Shown here piece after piece: positions 17,377-26,400 of a stretch of 44,420 nt of DNA; position 1 is the stretch's first letter, and the number at the start of each line of letters is the position of its first letter. The notes under the pieces were generated by a model. It saw only the letters and a program-made list of their open reading frames with translations. It did not search any database and was not told the DNA's origin. Made by a program: the position numbers and the translations under genes. Source of the stretch: Candidatus Cloacimonadota bacterium (GTDB lineage: Bacteria; Cloacimonadota; Cloacimonadia; Cloacimonadales; Cloacimonadaceae); NCBI GenBank assembly GCA_028681035.1, contig JAQUJJ010000014.1:1-44420 (forward strand). The letters are read 5' to 3'.

Positions 17377-19872
17377 ATGGCTAAAAATGTCAACCTCAAA
17401 ATGAAAACCGTTCCCAAGGAAACTCCCAAACCAAGCACTCCATCCGCCTTTGGCAAACACCTACCTTGGGTGCTGGTAGCGATTCTATTTCTTACTTTAA
17501 GCTTAATCTACTTCCCCGTTGCTTTCCAGAATATGGAGCCTCAGGCATCGGACATCACCCAATGGAAGGGAGCTTCCAGAGCCATTTCGGAATATAACGC
17601 TACTCACCAGGACATTGCCCTCTGGACGCCTAATATGTTCTCTGGCATGCCTTCATATATGATTTCCTTTCCCAATAAATACCCCTTCCTAGAACGAATC
17701 ACCAAGCTAACCGACAAGCTTATCTCCTGGCGCATCTTTCTGTTATTCATCGGTGGTTTGGGCATTTTTCTGCTCATCAGGCACCTCAAGCTTTCCCCCT
17801 GGATTGCCTTCTTTGCAGCCATTGCTTTCGTGTTTTCCTGCCATTGGGTGGGCTTGCTGGAGATTGGGCACAACACCAAGTTCCGTGCCATTATGTACAT
17901 CCCTTGGGTTCTATGGGCTTTATTCCGCTTAAAGGACAAGCCAAACCTGCTAAACCTCGGTTTAATGGCTACTTTCCTCATCACTCAACTGCGCGAAAAC
18001 CACCCTCAAATCACCTATTATATGTATCTGTTTATCGGCATGTTCTGGCTGTATGCGCTAATCGAAAACTTCCGCAGCAAAGAATGGAAACGCTTCGGAG
18101 GCTGGACTTTACTGCTTATTTTGGCATTTGCTTTAACAGCCTTGGCAGTGATGAATCCGTATCTCACCACCATGGAATACAGCCATCAAACCATGCGTGG
18201 CGGCGCAGCCGGCTTGGAAAAGAGTTACGGGCAAGCTTGGAGCTTTCCTCCTCTGGAAATAGTCAGCTTCATTATCCCCGATTTCTTTGGCGGCATAAAC
18301 CAAACATATTGGGGCTACATGCCCTTCACCCAAATCTATAACTACTTTGGCATCATAGTGTTGATGCTGGGTGTGTTGGCTGTGTTTGGCAAGCATCGCC
18401 GCATGGCGATCTTCCTGTGGATAAGCAGTTTCATCTTTACGCTGATGAGTTTTGGCAGTTTCACGCCTCTTTTATCCGATTTCTTCCTTAAGGCACTGCC
18501 ATACTTTAACAAGTTCCGTGTGCCCTCCATGATTCTTATTATGGTGCAGATAAACGCCATCATCCTCGCAGCTTTAGGTATAGATAGCTTACTGGAAAAA
18601 GAAGGCAACATTAAGTGGCAAAAGGTGTTATTCCGTGCTTTCTGGATTTGCGGAGCTATCTTCATGCTGTATGTAATCTTTGCCAAAGGCATCTTTAAGG
18701 GGCTTCCCTTCACCACCCCCGCCGAATTCCAGAATTACAGCAGCAACAATGCCCTGTCTCAGTTAGAAGGCTTAAAAAGCACACGTTTGGATTTACTGGT
18801 TAAAAGCGGTATCATCAGCCTGCTAATCTTAACTATTGGCACAGGACTATCCTATCTTTTCAGCAGCAAAAAGCTAAAAGCTCCAGTTTTCATGATGCTT
18901 ATTGCCTTGCTATGTTTTGTTGACTTATGGATTTACACCGGAAAGCACCTTAAAGATGTGCAGCCTGTCAGCAACCGTGTAGCTCGTTTTGACATGCAGG
19001 ATTACGACCAGTTTATGCTAGAGGATAAGGGCAACTTCCGCATCTATCCCTTCAATATGGGGCGTATCCGTCCCGCAGGCGAATGGGCGTATTATCATCA
19101 AAGCGTGGATGGCTATTCCGCTGCTAAGCTGAAACGTTACGACGACATTCTAAAGCTTATCCAAGGCGGTGCAGGACATGACGGGGAGATGGTTCGTTAC
19201 TTAAAAGGACTTTATGAAACACGTGGCAGCATGCAGGAAACCCCTATGCCGGTGCTGGACATGCTTTCCACCAAATACTTTGTTCTGCCGGATTCTCTGC
19301 CCTATGCGGAGATGTTTGCCAATATTCATCCCGTTTACACCAATGGCAACGATGTGTTTATTTACCAGAATATGAAAGCCTTGCCCCGCGCTTGGTTTGT
19401 GGATTCGCTTGCCGTTATCCCCGAATCTGATAAGCGGCTTAGCAAGATGAGCCAAGCTACCTTCAATCCCCGCTCTGTGGCAATTGTGGAAACGCCTTTG
19501 AACAACGTTAGTGCGCCGGACAGCAGCTATGCCAAGCTGGTGGAAAGTGGCATGATGAACATGAAGTATGATGTGTTTACCAATAAAGACGCCTTTCTTG
19601 TGCTCTCTGAAGTCTATTATCCCGCTGGCTGGAAAGCTCTTATAGACGGCAAGGAAACTGTTATCTACCCCACTGACCACACTCTACGAGGTATCGTTAT
19701 CCCCGCCGGAAAACACCAAGTGGAATTCGTTATGGCTCCCAAATCTTACGCACTTAGCTTAAAATTGAGCCTTGCAGGCTTGCTGATAACCGTGTTAGCG
19801 GTTATAGCGGGATTCTTGCTGCAAATGAGAAAGAAAGTCGAGAGGGCGAGAGGGCGAGGAGTCGAGAGGTAG
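17377..19872 (+). CDS. YfhO-family multispanning membrane protein
   Basis: An 831-residue polytopic inner-membrane protein of the YfhO (GT-C-like) family, implicated in glycosylation of cell-envelope polymers. The first membrane helix is near residues 28-48, followed by a large loop with 'DITQWKGASRAISEY' and 'LWTPNMFSGMPSYM' typical of the family. About a dozen helices follow, then a soluble C-terminal domain ('YYPAGWKALIDGKE') and a last helix (about 790-812). The final residues KKVERARGRGVER are encoded by the start of a repeat (gtcgagagggcgag words), so the native C-terminus was probably replaced by repeat sequence. The start has an RBS (GAGGA). Confidence 0.85.
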   Translation: MAKNVNLKMKTVPKETPKPSTPSAFGKHLPWVLVAILFLTLSLIYFPVAFQNMEPQASDITQWKGASRAISEYNATHQDIALWTPNMFSGMPSYMISFPNKYPFLERITKLTDKLISWRIFLLFIGGLGIFLLIRHLKLSPWIAFFAAIAFVFSCHWVGLLEIGHNTKFRAIMYIPWVLWALFRLKDKPNLLNLGLMATFLITQLRENHPQITYYMYLFIGMFWLYALIENFRSKEWKRFGGWTLLLILAFALTALAVMNPYLTTMEYSHQTMRGGAAGLEKSYGQAWSFPPLEIVSFIIPDFFGGINQTYWGYMPFTQIYNYFGIIVLMLGVLAVFGKHRRMAIFLWISSFIFTLMSFGSFTPLLSDFFLKALPYFNKFRVPSMILIMVQINAIILAALGIDSLLEKEGNIKWQKVLFRAFWICGAIFMLYVIFAKGIFKGLPFTTPAEFQNYSSNNALSQLEGLKSTRLDLLVKSGIISLLILTIGTGLSYLFSSKKLKAPVFMMLIALLCFVDLWIYTGKHLKDVQPVSNRVARFDMQDYDQFMLEDKGNFRIYPFNMGRIRPAGEWAYYHQSVDGYSAAKLKRYDDILKLIQGGAGHDGEMVRYLKGLYETRGSMQETPMPVLDMLSTKYFVLPDSLPYAEMFANIHPVYTNGNDVFIYQNMKALPRAWFVDSLAVIPESDKRLSKMSQATFNPRSVAIVETPLNNVSAPDSSYAKLVESGMMNMKYDVFTNKDAFLVLSEVYYPAGWKALIDGKETVIYPTDHTLRGIVIPAGKHQVEFVMAPKSYALSLKLSLAGLLITVLAVIAGFLLQMRKKVERARGRGVER

Positions 19873-20322
19873 GTCGTAGCGCAGGACGCCGTTCCTGCGT
19901 ATGTGGAAAGGTGAAAGAAAGCTGCTATAGTTAAGGGATATAAGTCGAGAGGGCGAGATGTATTTACTACAGCTTTGGCATAATAATAATTAACAAAGAG
20001 TAAAGGAGTAAAAGAGAGGTAAAATAGGTTGTAGCGCAGCCTAATTCTCCATTCTCCATCATCAATTCTCAATTAACTCAGCTCTGCTTTTCTCTGTGTT
20101 AAAAGAAATCTTAAATCTAGCTTGTCATTTCAGCGTTTAGCCGCATCGGGATAATAATAATTAACAAAGAGTAAAGGAGTAAAAGAGAGGTAAAATAGGT
20201 TGTAGCGCAGCCTAATTCTCCATTCTCCATCATCAATTCTCAATTAACTCAGCTCTGCTTTTCTCTGTGTTAAAAAGAAACCTTAAATCTAGCTTGTCAT
20301 TTCAGCGTTTAGCAGCATCGGA
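19871..20322 (+). repeat. Composite direct repeat, left copy (head + 2 units)
   Basis: A head module of about 110 bases (19871-19980) contains the hairpin CGCAGGA-cgccgt-TCCTGCG. Two 171-bp tandem units follow (19981-20151, 20152-20322), each running from TAATAATAATTAACAAAGAG through ATTCTCCATTCTCCATC to CGTTTAGC(C/A)GCATCGG. A related array with three units lies at 26,401-27,052 in the same orientation. It starts at the yfhO-like stop codon. ORFs across it are shared between copies only because the DNA repeats. Confidence 0.9.
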
Positions 20323-20380
20323 ATGCTTCCTTGCTTATCCGCACAGGAGCCGATCGGGATCTCATCGGGATCTCATCGGG

Positions 20381-20614
20381 ATGGAACCCGAGCAAACCCT
20401 GTTCAATTCGCCATCTGAACCCCTTCGGATAAGCAAGGGAAAAGAGATTGTTCTGTTACCGATCGACAACAATGAAAGAACTGCCCTGTATGCTGACAAA
20501 TACGGATGTATAAGGATGCGACAGATTTTGAGGTTGACAAACAACTCAACTGCTAATATTTTGAAACCGCTGATAGTTTTGGAAATCAAGGGAGTAACCC
20601 GTGCTAAAAAATGA
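20381..20614 (+). CDS. Small hypothetical protein coupled to sigma-like regulator
   Basis: A 77-residue ORF from an ATG at 20381, just after the left composite repeat. It does not match a family I recognise. The sequence is soluble and mixed charge ('RISKGKEIVLLPIDNNERT', 'RMRQILRLTNNST'), with no membrane segment. No good RBS precedes the ATG, and two 12-base repeats (ATCGGGATCTC words) lie just upstream. Its stop overlaps the next start by 14 bases, which suggests translational coupling. A partner of the downstream regulator, such as an anti-sigma-like protein, is possible but not shown. It could be the remnant of a longer gene cut by the repeat. Confidence 0.45.
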   Translation: MEPEQTLFNSPSEPLRISKGKEIVLLPIDNNERTALYADKYGCIRMRQILRLTNNSTANILKPLIVLEIKGVTRAKK

Positions 20615-21701
20615 TGTGCAAGACCTTAACAAAGCTTTATACGATGAGATAATTAGTTATGTTCAAGATGAGAGCCTTAAGAGCTTTAAGTATTTAAACA
20701 TATCAGACGATATTGCAAATACCATCCTCATCCGGGTGTTAAAAGATTCCGTATCAGGGAAGCTTGTCAGCTTAACGCATGTGTATGTTCATTCAGTATA
20801 TCCCAAAGCAATTGAAGATGTGTTTGATTACTACCAAAAAGTATCCCTTCATTATTCATTGTCCAAAACACACGATCCAGAGCTTTCAAACGATATCTCG
20901 CAGGAAGCAATCCACCTGTTGCTAACCTCAAAGAACTACATAAAGGATATTTATACGTGGCTAAAGCAACTAACACAAAACTTACTCTGCAAGCACTATC
21001 GATCCATAATGAAGCAGAAAGGACTCTATGATTCTCTTTGCCGAGAATCTGAATTAGTCAGGAAATTAATGTGCTCACAAAGCACAATACAAATAGAAGG
21101 TCTTGATCCCATCCTGAAAAAAGAAATCCTCACCACCAAAGAATATAAAGAATTTGAATCTATTGTTTCCTTCGAGAAGATTAGTGATTATGCTACTCAT
21201 CTGAATGTTAGCAACGCAGTGGCTCAAAAAAGGAAAGATAAAATAGTTAAGAATCTAAGATCAAGGCTGCTACTTGCGATAGGCTGGGAAGCTGGAAGGG
21301 ACATATTGAGCTACAATCAGTACAATGCGATCCTCAAATTCATCAGAAACATCCAAAATATAGGAGGAAGCGGCAGAATTCGTGGCATAAGCTCAAGCAC
21401 ACTGGCTCAGACAGACGAAATCCAGAAAGTAATGGAGGGAATCACCAGCATAGTTGATTGGGGGATTACGATGATGGGTAACAGAAGATTCAGATTTCAC
21501 ATCTTCCATCTGACACCTGAGAAAACATCAATTGCGGTTACTTTCATCATAAGCTTTAACGAAAGGAACCACATCAGCATTGAAAGCTGTAAAAGAAACG
21601 AACTTGTTGGAATTCATCCAATACCTGCTAACGTGCAGATACCCAAGGAGTTAGGCAGATCACTCTGGTCTTATGAGAAGATTATTTCAATGCTGAAGTA
21701 A
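20601..21701 (+). CDS. Divergent sigma-factor-like regulator (unrecognised family)
   Basis: A 366-residue protein, GTG start with RBS AAGGGAG seven bases upstream. Residues about 87-140 ('ELSNDISQEAIHLLL...LCKHYRS') resemble ECF sigma region 2. Residues about 34-80 ('ISDDIANTILIRVLK') look like a second, weaker copy of the same pattern. Residues about 180-227 ('ISDYATHLNVSNAVAQKRKD') resemble a region-4 helix-turn-helix. A further domain of about 120 residues (245-366) matches nothing I know. The length is roughly twice that of a normal ECF sigma. It lies directly upstream of a secreted-protein gene with a dyad at its start. These family assignments are by eye only. Confidence 0.5.
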   Translation: MLKNDVQDLNKALYDEIISYVQDESLKSFKYLNISDDIANTILIRVLKDSVSGKLVSLTHVYVHSVYPKAIEDVFDYYQKVSLHYSLSKTHDPELSNDISQEAIHLLLTSKNYIKDIYTWLKQLTQNLLCKHYRSIMKQKGLYDSLCRESELVRKLMCSQSTIQIEGLDPILKKEILTTKEYKEFESIVSFEKISDYATHLNVSNAVAQKRKDKIVKNLRSRLLLAIGWEAGRDILSYNQYNAILKFIRNIQNIGGSGRIRGISSSTLAQTDEIQKVMEGITSIVDWGITMMGNRRFRFHIFHLTPEKTSIAVTFIISFNERNHISIESCKRNELVGIHPIPANVQIPKELGRSLWSYEKIISMLK

Positions 21702-21735
21702 AATAACTTCCATTCTGGCATCTCAGTTTTGCCAT

Positions 21736-21779
21736 TTTTGACACTTATATATAGAAACTAGTTTCAAGGAGTGTCAAAA
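21736..21779 (+). promoter_or_regulatory. Nested dyad at the start codon of the secreted-protein gene
   Basis: TTTTGACACT (21736-21745) and AGTGTCAAAA (21770-21779) are perfect inverted repeats. They enclose a second perfect palindrome GAAACTAGTTTC (21754-21765) and a TATATATA run. The right arm includes the last base of the RBS (AAGGA) and the first base of the ATG. It could be an operator for the regulator just upstream, or an RNA hairpin masking the RBS. Confidence 0.65.
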
Positions 21780-23146
21780 TGAAAAAACTCATTCTGTACG
21801 TAGTGCTGGCTGTAGTGAGTCTTAACTTGTTTTGTGCAGATCCAGATCTGTTTGATTCCGATGCTACTCCCAGCGATATCGGAGCAATACGGGCAAGTGA
21901 TCATCAGTATGAAGAATACACCATGCCTTACAATAATACTACTAACATCAAGTGGATGAGCTTCCCGGTGCTGAACAGATTCACCAACGGAAGCATCACG
22001 AACTGTAATTTCTTTGAACCGATAGTTGATCCAGATATCCTCGATTGGGTGGATTGGAAAGTGGGGAATAGTTACCCGCTGAGGATGGAATTTATTGAGT
22101 CAAGTTTAATCAACGGTAACGCGAACGTTACCAGCCCCGTGGGTTATAAGGTGCAGCTTAAGAACACCGTGGTTGATGAGATCAGTATTCCAACCCCAGG
22201 ACATATTCATGGAGCCGCCACAGTTCTGCATCTCTACAAGTACCTAAGCGGAAGCACCACCATCAACGAAAACTGGCTGGGCTATTTCCTGCCGGAAAGT
22301 GCTACACCTTTCGAGGCTTTTTCACCAGTGTTGGATTATCTTACCTACATCCAGACTCAGTATTGGAGTATGACTAAGATGTCTAATGGGCTATGGCGCA
22401 CCTCTTCTTCCAACCCCACCATCAATTATGGAGATATGGTGGTGGTGAAAGTAAGCCAGGATTGCAGCTTTTCCTGGAAAAACAGCCACCCGGTTGACCC
22501 CAAGATAGTTAAGCTCGCACAAAATTTCGATTACACCGAAAAGCCGGAGTATCTCCCAATGTACATCGAGTTTGAGGGAGATCAATCCCTGGATTTACCA
22601 AGCGAGATTGGTATATACGTGAATGGAATCTGCAAAGGAGCCACGGTGGTGGAAGGTGCTGATGCACAAATATGTGTGTATCTTGATGCTAATGAGCAGA
22701 TAAGTGCCGAAAATTCTGAACTGGTGTTCTGGTATGATTCCAAAGCCCAAGCTCAAAACCGGATGCGTTGTAAATTAACTCCTGGTTCACTGAGCCAAAA
22801 CCATGATTTCGATAATTTGTACTATAGCTTTGTGGTTAGTGATAAAACGGAATTTGAACCCATTATTCCGCTTACTAAATTGAACCAGAACTATCCCAAT
22901 CCCTTTAACCCCACCACTACCATAGCATACGAGCTGGCTGAAGCTGGGCTTGTCTCTATGGAAATCTACAACTTGAAAGGGCAAAAGGTAAACACCTTGC
23001 TTAATGATAGTATGGCAGCGGGAACACACCGGGTGGTGTGGAATGGAACCGATAAATATGGACGTGCCGTTTCCAGCGGTATTTATTATTGTAGGCTGAT
23101 CACCAAAGACCGGAGCATCAGCAAGAAAATGATCCTCTTAAAATGA
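21779..23146 (+). CDS. Secreted protein with type IX-like sorting domain, unknown function
   Basis: A 455-residue exported protein with a signal peptide ('LILYVVLAVVSLNLFCA'). The central part (about 25-350) is aromatic- and Asp-rich ('TTNIKWMSFPVLNRF', 'NENWLGYFLP') and I cannot assign it to a family. The C-terminus (about 370-455) is a clear FlgD-like sorting domain: 'LNQNYPNPFNPTTTIAYEL', 'IYNLKGQKV', 'SSGIYYCRL'. It follows the sigma-like gene by 77 bases that contain the nested dyad and is closed by a strong terminator. Confidence 0.8.
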   Translation: MKKLILYVVLAVVSLNLFCADPDLFDSDATPSDIGAIRASDHQYEEYTMPYNNTTNIKWMSFPVLNRFTNGSITNCNFFEPIVDPDILDWVDWKVGNSYPLRMEFIESSLINGNANVTSPVGYKVQLKNTVVDEISIPTPGHIHGAATVLHLYKYLSGSTTINENWLGYFLPESATPFEAFSPVLDYLTYIQTQYWSMTKMSNGLWRTSSSNPTINYGDMVVVKVSQDCSFSWKNSHPVDPKIVKLAQNFDYTEKPEYLPMYIEFEGDQSLDLPSEIGIYVNGICKGATVVEGADAQICVYLDANEQISAENSELVFWYDSKAQAQNRMRCKLTPGSLSQNHDFDNLYYSFVVSDKTEFEPIIPLTKLNQNYPNPFNPTTTIAYELAEAGLVSMEIYNLKGQKVNTLLNDSMAAGTHRVVWNGTDKYGRAVSSGIYYCRLITKDRSISKKMILLK

Positions 23147-23154
23147 ACTAAATT

Positions 23155-23192
23155 GTACAGGGAGAGCGCACTCTCCCTGTACTTTCTTTTTT
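23155..23192 (+). terminator. Rho-independent terminator
   Basis: A perfect 12-bp stem (GTACAGGGAGAG facing CTCTCCCTGTAC) with a CGCA loop is followed by TTTCTTTTTT, eight bases after the preceding stop. It ends the transcript of the sigma-like/secreted-protein unit. A smaller hairpin (TGCCAG/CTGGCA) follows at 23197-23214. Confidence 0.92.
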
Positions 23193-23269
23193 GGCATGCC
23201 AGCGCAGGCTGGCATCTAGGTAAGACAAAAGACTTCCCGCCTGCACGGGAAATACATGGAGATTATGCA

Positions 23270-25687
23270 ATGAAGAATCGGATGATAATGTTCACGATGT
23301 TGATGCTTCTAACAACAACAGCATTTGCCGCTACTTTATCGGTTGCCCTGGATGGCAGCCAAGCCTTTAACAGCATCCAAACCGCCATTGAAGCCTCAAA
23401 CAATGGTGATACGGTGTTAGTGCATCCCGGCAGATACATAGAAAACATTGACTATATTGGTAAATCCATCACGGTCTGCAGTTTGGAAGCCAGCACCAAC
23501 GACAGCACATACATCAGCAGCACCATTATAGATGGTAATCAGAGCGGTTCCTGCGTAGCATTTCGCAATTCGGAACAGAATGCCACTTTGCGGGGGTTTA
23601 CCATTACCAATGGAACAGGATATACGGTGTACGACGAAGTGCACATGGGAGGCGGTATATTGCTATATCTAGTAGAGCAGATTAACGTCACAAATTGTCA
23701 TATTACAAATAACAAAGCTGGTAGTGGAGGGGGGGTATTTTCGATAAAAAGTTCAATGACTTTCTCAGGTCTGCAAATATACAATAACTATTCTGGTAGC
23801 CAAGGAGGAGGTATTACTTTGGTGGGTGCCTCGAGTCATTATCCAAGCATCGTTTTTGATCCTGCAAATCGCTGCTCAGTTTATTCCAATTATGGGTCAA
23901 ATCCTACAGATATTTTCGTAGTTGACATACGTGCGAATTTAGAGATTAATCTGGATATGTTTACCGTGTCGGTTCCGACAAACTTTTATTTAGCAAGGCT
24001 AAGTAATACATCAGCCTTTTATATCTACAGCGATACGGTTAATATCCAAAGAGCTTACCGCAGTGAAGTGAATCACGACCTTTATGTAAGCCCCAGCGGT
24101 AGCGATAGCAATTCGGGACTTAGCCCTGATATGGCGATGAAATCCATCACCAAAGCCATCCATAGAATTGCCGGAGATAGCCTTGATGTAAAAACGGTTC
24201 ATGTTTTACCAGGTACCTATAGCGAGGGTGAGGATGATCAGATTTTACCTATTCCCCTAAAATCGCATGTAAATATCATCGGAGCCGGCTCTGATCAGAC
24301 GATAGTATCAACAACCATGCCTCAATTTAATTACCGAACAAACATTATTATGAGTCAAAGTTGTACCAATGTTAACCTAAAGGGCTTACGGGTCATATCA
24401 GGAGTAGCTAGCAACAATAGGCTCTTTTTGGGTTTCTGGATTAAAGACACTCATATATCAGATCTTGTAGCCAATGACATGATTGTTGAAAAACATGGCG
24501 CTGTTATAATTGCGGAGTGGGAAACCTCCAGTATTGACTCGCTTGTGTTAAAAAATATTACTACTCCCGAGAGAGCAGTTTATATTGTTGATACCAAGTC
24601 CGGTTCCATCAGCAACTCAATCTTTGAGAACATACATTCCACATATAGTTCTCCGGACACTCCCGGAGATGATAGTTGGGGTGGTCCCGTGTGTGGTATT
24701 TCTGTGTCAGGTTCGCTTACTATAGAAAACAGTGTGTTCAGCAATATTCGTGTCCAGAACAACCAAGAAACATTTGGGATATCAATCTGGAACAGCATGA
24801 CGACCCAGGGTGCGGATATCAAATTAAGCAATTGCCTCTTTGACAATATCAGAACCAACAACACAAGGGCTATGTTATTTGGGAGTAATAGCAGCAGTAA
24901 CTTTGAAGTAACTAACTGCACCTTTTACAATAACTATAGCCCGACGGCGGCGGTAGGTACAATCGGGAATGTAAGCATGCACAACAATATCTTTTACAAT
25001 CCCGATGCGAATAAGGAAATAGTGATGTACAGCACCTCAACGCAGCAATACGTGTGCAATCTGGATATGGATTACAGCAACATCCGGGGAGGTTCCGCTT
25101 CCATACTAAATGCTTCATTTCTAAACACGCTTAGCTATGGCGGGCACAATCTGGATGTAGATCCGATGTTTGCCAGCACGACAATAGGTGAATCTGATTA
25201 CTTACGCTTGTCAGCAGGTTCTCCTTGCGTCAATGCTGGCACTTCGGATACGAGCGGGCTTGGCTTACTTCCCTATGATCTTGCCGGGAATAACCGCATT
25301 TGGAACCGCAGGATAGACATGGGATGTTACGAGTATGGCAGCGAGCCTTATGTTGGAATAGATGATCCTGTTGCTCCATCTATCCCAGTAATCCGCGTGA
25401 CTGCATATCCCAATCCCTTTAGTGCTTTTACCAATCTCAAGGTAGATATACCCGCCTCTGGAGAAAACAGACCGCAGAGTATAAACGATGTAAGTATCTC
25501 TATCTACAACCTCAAAGGGCAAAAAGTAAAAACTATTGCTCTTGATCCCAGCAAGGTGGGCGAGCAGTTCACTTACTGGGATGGCAGGGATGCTGGCAAC
25601 AACCAATGCTCAAGCGGAATTTACTTCATTAATCTGCTTGTTAATGGCAGAAACGTAAGCAGTAGAAAGGTAACATTCATCAGATAG
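23270..25687 (+). CDS. Secreted right-handed beta-helix protein with sorting domain
   Basis: An 805-residue exported protein. The ATG at 23270 is chosen because a signal peptide ('MIMFTMLMLLTTTAFAA') begins there; the open frame extends 39 codons upstream but only through the terminator. Two parallel beta-helix blocks are seen, one near 30-220 ('FNSIQTAIEASNNGDTVLV', 'LRGFTITNGTGY') and one near 270-640 with a DUF1565-like opening 'LYVSPSGSDSNSGLSPDMA'. The C-terminus (about 715-805) is a sorting domain with 'AYPNPFSAFTNL', 'IYNLKGQKVKT' and 'SSGIYFINL'. Such proteins often bind or cleave polysaccharides; catalytic residues cannot be assigned. Confidence 0.85.
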   Translation: MKNRMIMFTMLMLLTTTAFAATLSVALDGSQAFNSIQTAIEASNNGDTVLVHPGRYIENIDYIGKSITVCSLEASTNDSTYISSTIIDGNQSGSCVAFRNSEQNATLRGFTITNGTGYTVYDEVHMGGGILLYLVEQINVTNCHITNNKAGSGGGVFSIKSSMTFSGLQIYNNYSGSQGGGITLVGASSHYPSIVFDPANRCSVYSNYGSNPTDIFVVDIRANLEINLDMFTVSVPTNFYLARLSNTSAFYIYSDTVNIQRAYRSEVNHDLYVSPSGSDSNSGLSPDMAMKSITKAIHRIAGDSLDVKTVHVLPGTYSEGEDDQILPIPLKSHVNIIGAGSDQTIVSTTMPQFNYRTNIIMSQSCTNVNLKGLRVISGVASNNRLFLGFWIKDTHISDLVANDMIVEKHGAVIIAEWETSSIDSLVLKNITTPERAVYIVDTKSGSISNSIFENIHSTYSSPDTPGDDSWGGPVCGISVSGSLTIENSVFSNIRVQNNQETFGISIWNSMTTQGADIKLSNCLFDNIRTNNTRAMLFGSNSSSNFEVTNCTFYNNYSPTAAVGTIGNVSMHNNIFYNPDANKEIVMYSTSTQQYVCNLDMDYSNIRGGSASILNASFLNTLSYGGHNLDVDPMFASTTIGESDYLRLSAGSPCVNAGTSDTSGLGLLPYDLAGNNRIWNRRIDMGCYEYGSEPYVGIDDPVAPSIPVIRVTAYPNPFSAFTNLKVDIPASGENRPQSINDVSISIYNLKGQKVKTIALDPSKVGEQFTYWDGRDAGNNQCSSGIYFINLLVNGRNVSSRKVTFIR

Positions 25688-25960
25688 CTTGTAGCAACAC
25701 GCAATAAGAAGCGGAAGTGGAAGGGTGAAATGAGCTGTCACGAAGATATTGGATTCACAATCAAACAGAAACTATGAAACTGCATGGGTGCAGAAATGTT
25801 TCCTTCTGCCTCTAAGCCATAAACTCTATCAAGTAAGTCAGTTAAGCATATATGCGCTAAAATTATTTTAATAAAAGCAAAAATAAAGGCTCATGTTCAA
25901 TTAGAGTGGGTGAGTGCATCAATGAAACATTTTATAGCTCGTTTAGAGCAACCAGCGTAA
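25688..25960. other. Gene-free stretch, no recognised feature
   Basis: These 273 bases after the beta-helix gene hold no ORF of note, no clear hairpin and no member of the window's repeat families. Confidence 0.6.
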
Positions 25961-26170
25961 ATCCCAATAGGGATAGTAGATGATAGCGACGGGTTTTAAC
26001 CCGGCGTTAATGAATATATCATTCGCAAGAAAGCCCCATCGGGGCGAAAGGTGTCTTTGTATAGCCAACAAATATAGCCAAATATTCATAAGACCATCTG
26101 TCGTCCCGTCGGGACTACTGTCTTGTATTTTGAAGCTCAATTTATCTTACCCACCATAAATGAATTTGAG
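25961..26170 (-). repeat. Palindrome-module repeat, minus-strand copy
   Basis: This is the reverse complement of 16,416-16,694, lacking the 69-base extra module. It contains the palindromes GACGGGTTTTAACCCGGC, GCCCCATCGGGGC and GTCCCGTCGGGAC. The two inverted copies bracket about 9.3 kb from the thioesterase to the beta-helix gene, so inversion by homologous recombination is conceivable. Confidence 0.85.
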
Positions 26171-26232
26171 CCAAAATAAATTGCAAATCTGTCCCAAAAT
26201 CTCAGATTTGTCCCCCTTACATTATAGAAGCT

Positions 26233-26400
26233 TGTTTTGTTCTTTGATGTGTGTATAGAGTGTTTATGTGTATATGTGCTAGCGTGCTGGGGTACTGGTG
26301 TGTCGAGAGGTCTTGAGGTCGAGGGGGCGAGATGTAGAGAGTGATGGCTTGTTGAAGTGCTGGTGTGTCGAGAGGTCTTGAGGTCGAGGGGGCGAGATGT
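26233..26400 (+). repeat. Degenerate GTG-rich and GTCGAG tandem repeats
   Basis: A GTG-rich stretch (gtgtgtatagagtgtttatg, then gtgctggtgtg words) leads into two tandem copies of about 50-60 bases sharing TGTCGAGAGGTCTTGAGGTC and GAGGGGGCGAGATGTAG. The GTG-rich words resemble the 8-bp array after rnfB. No gene is supported. Confidence 0.65.

Noticed and set aside
19746..20072. Similar minus-strand ORFs here and at 26,217-26,609 starting with the same residues
   Set aside because: They are similar only because the repeat DNA is similar; they cross repeat boundaries and lack an RBS or conserved domain.
23153..23269. Upstream extension of the beta-helix protein by 39 codons
   Set aside because: It would begin within the terminator hairpin and place residues before a clear signal peptide at the downstream ATG.
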